64,000 bases of DNA from Persicaria tinctoria (Eukaryota > Streptophyta > Magnoliopsida > Caryophyllales > Polygonaceae), in assembly GCA_037127255.1 (NCBI GenBank), contig JBANSL010000009.1, forward strand, positions 40,834,475 to 40,898,474, read 5' to 3'. This document shows positions 53,010-63,907 of this stretch, piece by piece. The notes under the pieces were generated by a model. The model did no database searches. It was not told the DNA's origin and saw only the letters and a list, made by a program, of their open reading frames with translations. Positions within the stretch are counted from its first letter, which is position 1. Each line of letters starts with the position of its first letter. Both the position numbers and the translations under genes were made by a program.

Positions 53010-53194
53010 TTGGATACCAAGCATGAAGGTGGAGAAGATGTGAAGAAGTTAGTTAGAGCTTAAGTGTGTGAAGTGTGTGTGTGATGTAACAAACTAGGAG
53101 GCTATGCCTCTCCTATAAATACATTGTAATCCTCACTTCATTGAATCAATGAACTCATTTTCACAATTTCAATTTTGTCTCTCTCTTTCTGTCA
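53010..53194 (+). repeat. 3' LTR of Copia E, end truncated
   Basis: Same start TGTTGGATACC as the 5' LTR and similar to about 53194, where similarity stops. Confidence 0.8.
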
Positions 53195-53520
53195 ATTGGC
53201 GTGGGCGGGAGGAAGGGATCGACGACAGGAGGCAGATCGGGGAATATCGCGGTCGGAATTGGGACACGGAAAAGTTGAGGGATGAACGACGGTGAAGTTG
53301 AGAAGATGTAAAAATGATAGATTACTAGACACAAGCAATTTCTAACCCAGTTTATCCCCCACTCTAACTTATCCCTTAAAGATCCAAATTTCCCACAATT
53401 TCATCATCTCTCAATTCCTACGACCATCTCCTTCATCTCCCATCAAGCACCCATTTACTAGCTTTGAAGATTTTTTTAACCGCTTTCACACCTTTGACCA
53501 CTTTCAAACACATCCTTAAT
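53195..53520. mobile_element. Fragment with PIF/Harbinger-type end
   Basis: The right edge near 53520, in complement, reads TTAAGGATGTGTTTGAAAGT, close to the TTA-GGGCGTGTTTGACAATG end of the element at 45662-46438. The left end was not found and may have been removed with the end of Copia E. Confidence 0.4.
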
Positions 53521-54720
53521 GTATTTACTCGCTCTTCATCGCTCGCTTCGCCAGTGTTGTCTTTCCACCATTAGTTTTTTTCTTGGTGTTTCTTTTTTAC
53601 TGATATGTTTTATTTAGTTTTTTTGAAATTTCTATGATGATATTCCCTATTCCATATCTTTTCGGCTTCTCGACTCAACGAACTTGTCTGATATCGATAC
53701 ATTGAATTCATTTCCTTTTTGGAAAAAATAGCTTCATCTCCTTTAACAAACAAATAAAGCCATGCATGTGAGATATGTGCAAATTGATCCCAATGTTTTG
53801 TAAATTGCTAAGGTAAAGGCTAGAGGGGGAGAGAAAGAGACCCATTTAATTGTTTTAAACTAAATTTCAGCCATTTTTATTTGTTAAAATTAAAAAATAA
53901 ATTTATTTTTGAACTTAATTTAATTTTATCTATCTATAGACACCCACTTTTTATATGTTTATGGAAAAAAATATTTCGAAGTAAAGTTTGGTCTATATCG
54001 CATCTTGATCTCAAATGGGGAATATGGCATAGATAACCATTTGGATGGCAAATACAACAATTCAGCCGGCAAAGAAATTCACACAACTGGCAAGATAAAC
54101 CAGAAAACCTGGGCAGAACCGACAATCGTTGCTCCGGAGATAAAAGGTAAAGCTGTCGACGTGGACAAAAAAATTACGATTTATGCTAGGTGTTGAAACA
54201 CAAAAAAAAAATCCATACAACCCTATACATGGTTTCACTTGGCCTAAAAAAGAAAAGAAAAAGTTACGCTTTACGCTTACTAGCTAGTAACTACTGTTGC
54301 CTAGCCACTGACTACGATCGCTTAGCCAATATAAGATTAACCCCAAATGTATGCAATTTACGCTTATTAGCCAATAACTACTGTTGTCTAGCCAATAAAA
54401 TCGATGTTTTGTCCACAAGTTCAATGCCTAGATACGAAGCTATTCGGATGTCCACCTTCTCTTTAATTTGCTTTTTAACACATTGAAGGAGACCTAGCAG
54501 CCAAGTGGTGTGGCAATTAATAAAGGGAGAAGCAGTAGCCATTGTTGTTGTTCGTCAGAGAATAAATGAATTCTCCTAATTCTAGATCCACCGGGGCACC
54601 CTCAAGGACAAAATCGGGAGAGCCGCCGCCGATCCCAATAGCCTTGAATCCCCATGGACTCTCTGTGGGAAAAGAAATTCTGGAGAGCCCTTGAAACATG
54701 TCAGGTTACCCCTAACCCAA
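53521..54720. other. Intergenic, nothing recognised
   Basis: AT-rich. Two related words CTTACTAGCTAGTAACTACT and CTTATTAGCCAATAACTACT lie at about 54276 and 54363. The segment 54575-54700 is GC-richer and contains CACCCTCAAGGACAAAATC, which resembles the start of the ANTH fragment downstream. Confidence 0.4.
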
Positions 54721-54721
54721 T

Positions 54722-54841
54722 ACCCTTGAATCCCCTAAATCAGATCCCATATCTCGTCTTGTTGTTCAATCGAGTGACCCTACCCTTGAATCCCCTAAAT
54801 CAGATCTCATATCTCATCTCGTTTTTCAATTGAGTGACCCT
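54722..54841. repeat. 60-bp tandem duplication
   Basis: CCCTTGAATCCCCTAAATCA begins a 60-nt unit at 54722-54781 that is repeated with few changes at 54782-54841, directly upstream of the ANTH fragment. Confidence 0.88.
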
Positions 54842-55140
54842 CAAAGACAAAATCTCCGTCGCCAGAGCCACCACCGCCCTCCTATCCCCTCGCCGCAGCA
54901 CCTCCGCCCTACACCTCGCCGTCCTCAGGGCCACCAGCCACAACCCCACTACCTCCCCCACTCCCGACTTACTCTCTGACCTCGTCCTCCTCGTCCACCA
55001 CTCCTCCACCGCCCACTCCGCCAGCGACGCCCTCCTCTCCCGCATTCGTCGCCCTCAAGTGCCTCATCTCCCTTCTCTCACTCTCTCCATCTGCTGATAT
55101 CTCTCTCTCTCTCTCTCCTTTCCTAATCCCCTAAATGCCA
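54834..55140 (+). pseudogene. ANTH-domain clathrin assembly protein fragment (At4g40080-like)
   Basis: The frame reads TLKDKISVARATTALLS, then ALHLAVLRATSHNPTTSP, and after a one-base frameshift near 55040 VALKCLISLLSLSPS. This follows plant putative clathrin assembly proteins, where LKDK...HLSVLRATTHDPSTPP and VALKSL occur in the first 90 residues of the ANTH domain. Such proteins bind phosphoinositides and clathrin at the plasma membrane. Only about 90 residues remain; the lipid-binding helices downstream are absent and the sequence runs into a CT repeat at 55103. It is a truncated pseudogene. Confidence 0.6.
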
Positions 55141-55381
55141 CCCAAATATTTCCAAAATTTCAAAAGCCCGCCCAAAACTAACCCATAATAAAAGGTCAAG
55201 GTGACCTGTTAGATTTGCAAAATAAATACACTTTTTGACATTTACCACATTTTAGAGGGGGAGGTGATATTTTTGCAAAGGGTGAGATAAAATGGTATAT
55301 TGGGTGCCATTTTCTCATATATATATATAGAAATAAGTTGTTCCGCACAAGAAAAAAGATAAAAGAAAAAGGATTAAAAGG
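55141..55381. other. Intergenic
   Basis: AT-rich, with a short ATATATATAT run at 55318. Ends in the AAAGG duplication of Copia D. Confidence 0.5.
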
Positions 55382-55716
55382 TGTGAAACCGAGATAATGT
55401 CTCCCTGATATGTGTTCAGCCACCAAAATGGAGCAATAAAAATGCACCTTTACTATTGCATTGAATAGAAGATGATCAACCAAATATGAAGGGCGGAATT
55501 CATTCTATAATGAGAGGCATTAATCCCCAAACCCTAGTACTTCGGGAGAGGAGAGATTGGGCCTTTAAATAGTCTGCAAAACCTAATGACAGCTAGCATA
55601 CATGTGCAAGGCACATGCTAGTCTTTTGCCTTATTACATAGAATGGCATAACAAAAGGAAATAGATAGAAAAAGACATTATGTAAAATGCACAATATAGA
55701 TCTTGTATTCTCCATA
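55382..55716 (-). repeat. 3' LTR of Copia D
   Basis: 335 bp, closely similar to 63051-63385 over its full length. Confidence 0.92.
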
Positions 55717-56177
55717 TCCCCCATTCAAGTTGGACTTGGGGAGAAACCAAGAAGACCCAACTTGGAAGAGAGGAATAAGTGATGTTTTTTTCCCAAGAGG
55801 CTCTGTGAAGATATCAGCTAGTTGAGCATCTGTTCTGACATGAATAGGCTGCAAGAAGCCTTCATGTAGTTTCTCCCTGACAAAGTGACAATCAATCTTC
55901 AAATGCTTTGTCCTCTCATGGAATACTGGATTTTCAGCAATATGCATTGCAGCCTTGTTGTCAAAATAAAGAGGTATAGGTATGGGCATACTTATATTGA
56001 ACCTTCTCAAAATCCCTTCATCCTACACAAGTTCACTGCTAGTTTGAAACTGTATCATGTCCTGCCTCTGCAAAGGACTTTGAAACTGTATTATGTTTCT
56101 TTGTTTTCCATGAGATCAAGTTCTTCCAAAAAAAATACACTATCTTTTAAGGGACTTGGCACTGAATTCACATTGAA
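55717..56177 (-). pseudogene. Copia D RNase H, 3' part
   Basis: LISWKTKKHNTVSKSSAEA, then a damaged segment, then [34 protein letters not shown] and FVREKLHEGFLQPIHVRTDA. The usual CDNKAA has become FDNKAA (the Asp is kept). Stops replace Trp (ELVW) near 56030. A solo LTR separates it from the RNase H start. Confidence 0.78.
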
Positions 56178-56182
56178 GACTC

Positions 56183-57208
56183 CACCTTGATTGTAAGACC
56201 TTGAGATACTAACTTGCAGGTTTGTTTTAAGGGTGATGAAAGACAAACTAGAAGGAAATACTTCATGGCCGATCCTTTGGGCCAAGATTATTTATGGACC
56301 TTTTCATTGGACCATAATATGTCATCTTGGATCGGGCCACATTAATATGTATAGTCATATGTCTCCCAACTTATATTATGTGGAAGATATCTCTTGAATG
56401 ATATTGCAGGAAAGTGAAGCTATATATGGGCAAAAGGATACAACAGCTCCAATCATATCTTCTAAATGCATATGCATGATCATGGGAATGATCACAAGAC
56501 ATGGATTTGGAAAGAACGGATTTGGAAGGCATTCAAATTCACTTGGAAAGAAATTTGAATTCAAACGGTTCTCCCACCCCATTCTAGTAGGAGAATGACT
56601 ATATAAAGACGAGTGCAAAGAGACGTGAATAACAACCGAGCAAGCGTTCATCTTAAAGAGATCAAGTCATCTTTGAGCATTCTTCATTCTAGTTTCTCTC
56701 TTGTGATCTCATAAAGTCTAGTGTACTGTATTTTTTAGAATTGAGGGAAACACAAGCTCTTATTATACAAGTCATTTATTTTGCATTAAGAGGATCATAT
56801 ACTCGACCTAAGGCACACTCCGGTGTCTGGTGAGAGATTTTGTTTCACTTGTAAGGTTGAGTGCTAGAATAGAAGCGGTGAGGCTTTGTATAGAAGAAGA
56901 GTATTTCTTCAGGAAGTTCTAGGCTCAAGGAAGTGAAATAAGAAGTGTTGAATCCTACGGGTTGGATAACCCTAGGCGGGGACGTAGGTCAAGTTCGTGT
57001 CGGACCTCGTTAATAAGTCGTGTGTTCATCTTTTATATTCCGCATTTACTTTACATTGCTCGTTTTTACTTCGTCAAGTTTTGATAACGATATCAAGATC
57101 TTGACAAGTTGTTTTGGAAATCCTCTAAAGGTTTTATTTTACAAAAATCGAGCATACTCTATTCTTCCCACCCCCCCTCTCTTCTAGAGTATTCTTCATC
57201 GCCTTATA
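56183..57208 (+). mobile_element. Insertion of about 1 kb, probable solo LTR of SIRE-like Copia, TSD GACTC
   Basis: GACTC occurs at 56178-56182 and 57209-57213, on both sides of a segment that splits RNase H. It starts near TTGATTGTAAGACCTTGAGA, contains a TATA box (CTATATAAAGACG at about 56600) and ends with a C-rich CCCACCCCCCCTCTC tract, as I recall for SIRE-type LTRs. Exact ends are unclear because the segment between the duplications does not begin with TG. Confidence 0.55.
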
Positions 57209-57227
57209 GACTCTTCAGACATGCTCC

Positions 57228-58103
57228 CTAATCCGCATCACAAAAGGAAGATACTGTCATAGCAAAATTGGAAGAATAAAATATGCCAAGAGATATTGTA
57301 CCTTTTAGGTACCTAATCACATGCATAGCAGCATCAAAATGTGGCTCTCTAGGCTCTTGCATAAACTGACTCAGGTGTTGGACGACATATGTAATGTCAG
57401 ATCTTGTCAAATTAAGGAACAACAATCTTTCAACTATCATTGAAGCTTGCTTCGGGCCATCAATTGACTTTCTTAGTCTACAGACTTGAACTAGCTTAGC
57501 AATAGTGTACCCTGTTGGAGGCTTCATGTACACTTCTTCATCAAGAATGTCATGCAAGAAGGCATTATTCACATCCAACTGATGCAAATTCCAACTCTTC
57601 ACAGTGGCCACTGCTATAAGTATGCTAACTGTGGAAAATTTGGCTACTGGTGAAAAGGTATGTTTATAATCCTTGCCCTTGATCTGATTATAACCTTTGT
57701 CAACCAATCTAGCCTTGTATCTCTTAATACTACCATCTCGATTGTACTTAATCTTGTACACCCCTTTACTGCCTATTGTCTTCTTACCATAAGGTAAGTC
57801 TGTTAGCTCCCATGTCTTATTGTTCTCCAAGGCCTGAACTTCCTGATTCATTGCTGCCACCCAATGATCATTTCTTGCTGCTTGATGATATTGAAAAGGC
57901 TCTGGTTCAGAAGCCATATAAGCAAAGGATGTGACAAAATCACCCTCAATTTCATCTATGGGACCAAGACAAGTGGCCAAGAATGATTGTGACATAGAGT
58001 TTCTTGATCTAGAATCCTTGCACATATAATCCTGATGTCTCACAGGTTGTAATCTTTCCTTGATAGATCTCCTCAAAGGAGAAAATTCCTGTAAATCATT
58101 CAA
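57228..58103 (-). pseudogene. Copia D reverse transcriptase with YVDD deletion
   Basis: IGSKGVYKIKYNRDGSIKRY, LVDKGYNQIKGKDYKHTFSP, HQLDVNNAFLHDILDEEVYM and RLRKSIDGPKQAS are canonical. The frame then jumps to MIVERLLFLNLTRSDITYVV. About 120 residues normally between these blocks, including the catalytic YVDD, are missing without breaking the frame. It ends with FCDAD, where RNase H begins, and the next Trp codon is a stop. Confidence 0.85.
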
Positions 58104-58424
58104 AGGAACTTCCCGAACATGAATAGTATGAGCATCTTATTCAAGGGAATCAGAAGCATGGGATGGAGTACTAGTGCTTGTATATGTTAATGGGTGTAAG
58201 GTATTGGGTACAGGTGAAGGTAATGTGTTTAATGGTGAGGATAATGTGTTTGAGGGTGAGGATAATGTGTTTACTGGTGTTTGAAGAGGATAATGTGTTT
58301 GGGTGGCATCATCTGGTGCAAGATTTACTAATGGTAAGGAGGTGATACATAAGTCATGATCATTTGTCAAGGCCTGTGAAGGCAGTTTAAAATGAAAAAT
58401 ATCTCCCTTGAAGATTACATCCCT
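58104..58424 (-). pseudogene. Copia D integrase-RT linker
   Basis: Encodes a Ser/Pro/Thr-rich linker with five imperfect repeats of NTLSSP (58190-58290). It ends, in element order, at the integrase terminal block RDVIFKGDIFHF, cut by the solo LTR. Confidence 0.65.
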
Positions 58425-58429
58425 GCTAA

Positions 58430-60094
58430 CAAGTTAGCAAAGGGAATCAAGTCAAAAGAAATAAATATGAAATATGAACTAAACCAACTCCCTGTCCAAG
58501 CAAATAAAATACAAGAATCCCTCACGTTGTAGTAGTAGGGAATCAGGATCGAATCCACAAGGAAGCGTGTTAGCACTCGTCTTTTCAGTCTAAATTTCAC
58601 CCCAATGACGACCAGAAGACCACTCGATATCGACTCAAGTGGGTCGATATTGACTGAAGTCATTCGATTCCTACTGAACCTGCACAAAAAAAAAAAAAAC
58701 AGAATCAAAATCGAGTGAAGGCCACTCGATATCGACCAATGTTGGTCGATTTTGACTAGATGTGCAGAACTTGGAAAACATGGAGAAGATAAGTAATCTC
58801 GAAAAAAGAACATCAGAAGGATATAAGTATGGATAAGAAGATGTATGAAAAGAAATAACACAGATTTGGATTTTTGAATTCAATAAACTAAAAGACTTCC
58901 AAGATCGGGGATTGAACGCCACAATAATAACCATGTAAGAATTATGTCAAAGTATAAAAGATTGTGCCTTTTCATCAAATAACTTTCGTCATTAACAATT
59001 AAGAATATAGAGGTTTTCGCATAAACCCTAATTGTTACTATCCTTTTTAATGATTAATACAAATTCGTATTAAGATCACTTTCGCTTCCATAATATAAAT
59101 AAGGATCACCTACTACTGTCATACAAGAATAAAAAATAGGGATAGAAGATGAAATCGCATATAAATATCATACCTTTGATGCATAGACCTACATGGCTAT
59201 CGTCGGGCTCACCCCGACACTAGAAGTAGGGTGACTACTCGCTCGAACAAAGCCGCAGTTCTTTCGCCTCCGAACTCCACTCGGCCTCTCTATCTAATCT
59301 CTCTAAATTGCCTAACTATGTAAACACAATTGCTTGTGGAATGGAATGATTAAAAACTAGCCCCATAGGGCTTTATTTATAGTGCTAATCCCTACTTATT
59401 CTAGGAAAGAACAACTATATCTCTATCTAAATCTATCTATCTAAATCCTAATGATAAATGTTTGATAAATATAATAAATAAAACAATAAAAATTCCCCTA
59501 GATAAAAGTGGGAATTAACTAATGTGGATAAATGTCTTCCAACTTGATAGATTCTCGTGCCTTGATGTGGAAGTAATCTCCTCTTTCATATTCAGACTCG
59601 GAATCGGGCCGGACTCGTTCTGTCGATCCACTCGATATCGACTTGTCTTTGCTAGGTTCACTCGATCTGACTCGATGTCGGCATCTGAGGTATATTTCGA
59701 GTAGGCTCCACTCGATATCGACCATGTTCTGGCGGCTCTAGAGTGCTGAGTCGATTCCTGGCGATGTGTGTACTCGATATCGAGTAGGTGTACACGATAT
59801 CGACTCAACTCTAGGCCAAAATGCCTTTTCTCAATTCTTGGTCTCAGCTCGCACTGGATATCGACTTGTTCTGGTCGATATCGACTGCTCTTGACAACTT
59901 TCTCCTGTTCTCCGAATTGCTCGTAAAGTGTCTCGATTTTTGCGAAATTAAACAAGAACTCGTGTAGATCTCCATAATTGGCAAAATAAGCATAAACTAC
60001 ACAATTCTTGTATTATTCTTGCCCCGAAATATAAAATATGTACAGAAATCGATATAAAAGTTAAAGCAAAACATGGCAAATTAAGCGCACATCA
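58430..60094 (-). mobile_element. Solo LTR of the Gypsy A/B family, TSD GCTAA
   Basis: GCTAA at 58425-58429 and 60095-60099. In minus orientation it starts TGATGTGCGC, like the TGATGTGAGCC of Gypsy B. It carries TCGATATCGAC palindromes at 59630-59890 (U3) and 58620-58760 (U5), a TATA box complement near 59371 and the hairpin GTCGGGGTGAGCCCGAC (complement of 59212-59228). The last two bases at the left end are not the expected TG. Confidence 0.88.
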
Positions 60095-60099
60095 GCTAA

Positions 60100-60626
60100 C
60101 AATAATTTTTCTTGCATCAAGGTCCTAAATCTTGTACCCTTTTTTACTATAAGGATAGACCATTAAACATCCCTATCTAGCCTTATGCCCTATCTTGTCT
60201 GTTTCTTCATGAGCAACAAGCATGTAACGTAAACATCCAATCACTCGGAGCTCTTCAAAACTTACCGGTTTCCCAAATAACTTCTCATAAGGATATTTCC
60301 AATTCAACACTTATGTGGGCAGTTTATTGATCACATGAGTTGCATCCAACAAACATTCTCTCCAAAATTTCATAGGGATTCCTGCATCAATTCTTATTGA
60401 CCTTGCAGTTTCAACAAAATGTATATGCTTTCTCTCCACTCTCCTATTCTGTTGAGGAGTATATGGCACAGATCTTTGATGGATAATGCCCTCTGAGGCT
60501 AAGAAATCTGTACACTGCCTTAAAACAAACTCTATGCCATTGTCTGTTCTGATGCATTTAACAATGCATCCAAACTGATTCTTCACATAAGCAATGAAAT
60601 CACAAATAGATTTGAACACTCGCAAC
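60100..60626 (-). pseudogene. Copia D integrase, C-terminal part
   Basis: FGCIVKCIRTDNGIEFV, SEGIIHQRSVPYTPQQNRRV and ATHVINKLPT give the integrase core. The TDNG Asp of the catalytic DDE triad is present; PQQNG has become PQQNR. It joins 60842 when the hAT MITE is removed. Confidence 0.8.
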
Positions 60627-60833
60627 CAGTGTTCTAAAAAACGCTTGGCGGGTGCTTGGCGGTAGGGTAGGGTTAAGGGTCTAGACGGGGTGTAGGCGGG
60701 GTCTAGGTGGATTTCATGGCGGGTCTTTGAAGTCTAGGCGGGTTTCGACGACCACGACGGTCTTGGCAGTGGGGCGAGGTTAAGGGTTTAGGCGGGGGTC
60801 TAGGCAGATCTTGAAGTGTTTTTAAGAATAGTG
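60627..60833. mobile_element. hAT MITE, TSD CTCGCAAC
   Basis: 207 bp. Perfect 8-bp duplication CTCGCAAC at 60619-60626 and 60834-60841. Ends are CAGTGTTCTAAAAAACG and, in complement, CACTATTCTTAAAAACAC. The interior is repeated CTTGGCGGGT and GTCTAGGCGGG words. Confidence 0.92.
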
Positions 60834-60841
60834 CTCGCAAC

Positions 60842-61647
60842 TTGTTTCTCCATAAAAAGGTCCAGGTAATCCTGGTGCAATCATCAAGCATAATTAAGAA
60901 ATAATGACAACTATTGTAAGTTGCCACCTTGTAAGGACCCCACAAATCCATGTGGATTAAATCAAAAGCTCTATTAGCAATAGTAACATTCCTTTCAAAA
61001 GGTAGTCTATGACGTTTTTCCAAGGAGCAGGAATCACAATGAAAATTTTCCAACATAGATGAACTGAAGTGATGCAAATGTCTCAACTTAGATATGGAAG
61101 TATGACCTAGTCTAACATGAGTAACATCCAAACTAACACTAACTTTATTACAACTCTTAGACATCATCTGACTGTCACACTGAAACTGAGAGCCTCCTGA
61201 TAACACCTTGTAAAGTCCATGCCTCCTTGGTCTTGACAGCACCACCTCCTTAGTTTCAGGGTCCTGGAAATAACAGTGAGTCTTGGTTAGAAGAGCAATA
61301 AGATTACTATCATCAAGTATCTTTCCCACTGATAATAACATGTCCTTGAAATCAGGCACAAGTAAGACATCATTGAGCATAACAGGATCTGTTAACTGTA
61401 ATTTCCCCATCTTTGTAACATATTTAATAGATCCATCAGGCACGCCAATGAAGGTTGTATTACTCAAGCTTACTTTATCTAATAGACCATTGGACTGAGC
61501 CATTATATGATATTTTGCTCTTGTGTCCGCAATCAACTCAAAAGGCGAATTCTCTTTAGATACTACATTAGCATTTGAGAAAGATAATTTACATGCAAAA
61601 TTGGCAAATGAATTTTCAGCAAGATTCTTTCCCTTCATCTTCTTCAT
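60842..61647 (-). pseudogene. Copia D protease and integrase N-terminal part
   Basis: The protease site reads LIADTRAKYHIM, so the Gly of D-S/T-G is Arg, which should inactivate it. Then HVRLGHTSISKLRHL, the integrase zinc end FHCDSCSLEKRHRLPF and DLIHMDLWGPYK with the first catalytic Asp. It joins Gag near 61650. Confidence 0.8.
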
Positions 61648-62600
61648 GATTTCCTAGTATACTGCATTGACCATAGCTAAGTCTGCTTGCCCTTCATTAA
61701 AGTCATCCTCCAGAGGATTGTTTTGCAGTAGTGATTTCACTGAGCCTGCTACATTAGCAGAACTCCTAGTTCACATGTTCCCTTTCTCTTTCTCTTTTAG
61801 TTCTTTGAACCAATTTAGAACACCATGTAACTTGAAGCACTATTTCGATGTGTGCCCTCTATAATTGAAATGTGAGAATTTCTTCTCATACTTCAGCCTC
61901 TTCAATTCCTTTCAATCCTTCTTGAATCCCGAACTAGAACTACCTCCAGTTTACTGATCATTCCCCCTATTGGAAGCCATAGCACTAGAGATAAGTGTGA
62001 TACCTTGATTGCCTGATTGTCCTCCTGAAGCATCATTTCCACTTTCCACTTGTTGCAAAATATAATAAGCTCGGTTAAGAGTATGAAAAATGATGCATAG
62101 CCAGAATCTGATTCTTAGTTGCATCATAGTTATCATTTAAACTCACAAGTAGTTGCATCAGCCTATTTCTTGATTCAATCTCTGAAATCTTCCTCTTCAA
62201 ATCACACGAGCATTTAGACAAAGCACTACAACAACATTTAGGAATATTCTCAAGAACCTGCAACTTACCCCAATGCCTTTTAAAGTCATTACAAACCTCA
62301 TCAATAGACATACTCCCCTGAGTAATGTTACCAAGTTTCTTCTTGATCTGATAAATAAGTGGGTCATTGGATTGACCAAATTGTTCAACGATTTCATCCC
62401 ATAAGTGCTTTGATGATTCAAAAAACATCAAACCTTTTGCAATATTTTTTTTCATAGAGTTTAAGAGTCAGCACCTTACCATGAAGTCAGCTTGAATCCA
62501 CCTTTGTAAATTTGGAGAATCTGCAACTGGTTCAAGACAAGACCCATCTACAAAACCAAGTTTGCATTTAGCTCCAAGCGCCATCATGATGCCCCTACTC
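61648..62600 (-). pseudogene. Copia D Gag
   Basis: The start near 62584 encodes MALGAKCKLGFVDGSC and SPNLQRWIQADFMV, then FFESSKHLWDEIVEQFGQSN, PLIYQIKKKLGNITQGSMSI and LMQLLVSLNDNYDATKNQIL. This is a UBN2-type copia Gag. The zinc knuckle region near 61850-61900 is degraded. Several frame breaks. Confidence 0.78.
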
Positions 62601-62663
62601 CAGGTCATATAATTTGATATATCCATCAAAAAGCACAACAACGAGTTGAGCTCCTGGATGATA

Positions 62664-62898
62664 CTCCCTCCGTTCTAAAATATAAGACTTTTACTATTTA
62701 CGCACGCTTTCTTATAATGATAAAAACTATATAAAATATTAATTTTTTTATTAATTTTTTTTAATAATCTCATACTTCTTACTAATAAGTACGAGATTAT
62801 TAAAAAAATTAATAAAAAATTAATATTTTATATAGTTTTTAACATCCTAAGAAAACGTGCGTGAATAGTAAAAATCTTATATTTTAGAACGGAGGGAG
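62664..62898. mobile_element. Stowaway MITE, TSD TA
   Basis: 235 bp. Ends CTCCCTCCGTTCTAAAATAT and its complement, with TA at 62662-62663 and 62899-62900. Nearly the whole element is palindromic around TAAGTACGAGATTATT. A non-coding Tc1/mariner-derived MITE in the leader of Copia D. Confidence 0.95.
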
Positions 62899-63050
62899 TA
62901 TGAATTAGACAGAAAACAACGGATCCCCAAGATGTCCTTGATTACTCATATCATCAAGTGTTCCATGTATAGAATCACTACCACCAGATGGGCTGAACAT
63001 ATAGAAAACACGAGCAACGATTCAGATTGTACCTTAACGCTCTGATACCA

Positions 63051-63385
63051 TGTGAAACCGAGACAATGTCTCCCTGATCTGTGTTCAGCAACCAAAATGG
63101 AATAGTAAAAATGCACCTTTATTTTTGCATTGAATAGAAGATGATCAACCAAATATGAAGGGTGGCATTCATTCTATAATGAGAGGCATCAATCCCCAAA
63201 CCCTACTACCCTGGGAGAGGTGAGATTGTCCCTTTAAATAGTCTGCAAAACCTGATGACAGCTAGCATACATGTACAAAGCACATGCTAGTCTTTTGCCT
63301 TATTACATCAAATGGCATAGCAAAAGGAAATAGATAGAAAAAGACATTATGTAAAATGCACAATATAGATCATGTATTCTCCATA
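63051..63385 (-). repeat. 5' LTR of Copia D
   Basis: 335 bp with PBS complement beside it (63039-63050). A TATA-like complement CCTTTAAATAG lies at about 63231. Confidence 0.92.
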
Positions 63386-63399
63386 AAAGGGAAATGATC

Positions 63400-63836
63400 A
63401 ATCAACTGGTTTCAATGGGTATCCAATTAAGTTATGTTGAACTTGTTACTTAAGTGTAGTGATGGTGCTATAAAGATTATGTCTTGGTTATGTCCTAGTG
63501 ATCAAGGGTTATTAATCTTTCATCAAATTATTTACTTAGTCTCATTTCTAGCTTCATTTCTTATGCTTTGTCTTGTAGTGTAATAAGAGTTTTTTGTCTC
63601 ATCTAGATACTATCATGTGCTTGGCACATGTCTCTAGTTTGGACACATATAAAAGCATTGCATCAACTACCATGAGAGGTAGGGTTTTGGGATGTTGTCG
63701 TCAATCATGAGCCTCCCTATTTCTTTTTGTTGCTTCTGCTGCTGCTTAAGAAGGACATTGATTATCCTGCTTGATTTTGTTGTACTCTTTCTCTTAGATC
63801 AGCTCATTGCAGCTGACCTTTTGCTTAGTTTCACAT
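63400..63836 (+). repeat. 5' LTR of Copia F (start uncertain)
   Basis: The sequence ends ...TTTCACA directly before a PBS at 63837. It has a TATA-like ACATATAAAAGC at 63645. A possible start is TGTTGAACTTG at 63435 or TGATCAATC near 63395. The matching 3' LTR is outside the window. Confidence 0.6.
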
Positions 63837-63848
63837 GGTATCAGAGCC
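63837..63848 (+). promoter_or_regulatory. Primer-binding site of Copia F
   Basis: TGGTATCAGAGC, complementary to the 3' part of initiator tRNA-Met, as in most plant copia elements. Confidence 0.88.
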
Positions 63849-63907
63849 TGAGGCTAAATCTGAGATTCAGATTGGAGTTCTTCCTTTATTTTCTCGTTGA
63901 TTAGCTT

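Larger units (their letters stand above)
46892..53194 (+). mobile_element. Copia E: decayed Ty1/copia element
   Basis: 5' LTR 46892-47118 and 3' LTR 53010-53194, both starting TGTTGGATACCAAGC. A degraded PBS TAGTATCAG lies at 47119-47127, and a purine tract GCGGGGGGA precedes the 3' LTR. The order Gag, protease, integrase, RT, RNase H is complete but full of stops and frameshifts. A solo LTR (49009-50582) splits the integrase. The 3' LTR lacks about the last 20 nt of the 5' copy, and I find no target duplication. Confidence 0.9.
55382..63385 (-). mobile_element. Copia D: Ty1/copia element with four insertions, TSD AAAGG
   Basis: LTRs of 335 bp at 55382-55716 and 63051-63385. AAAGG at 55377-55381 and 63386-63390. 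PBS complement GCTCTGATACCA at 63039-63050 and purine tract complement (GAATGGGGGA) at 55716-55730. With this duplication the LTR is 5'-TATGGAG...TTTCACA-3', again TA...CA. It contains two solo LTRs, a hAT MITE and a Stowaway MITE, each with its own duplication, and RT has an internal deletion. Confidence 0.9.

Noticed and set aside
37160..53800. Similarity between 37200-37250 and 53750-53795 (CATGTGAGAT...GCAAATTGA)
   Set aside because: Too short and gapped to call a repeat family.
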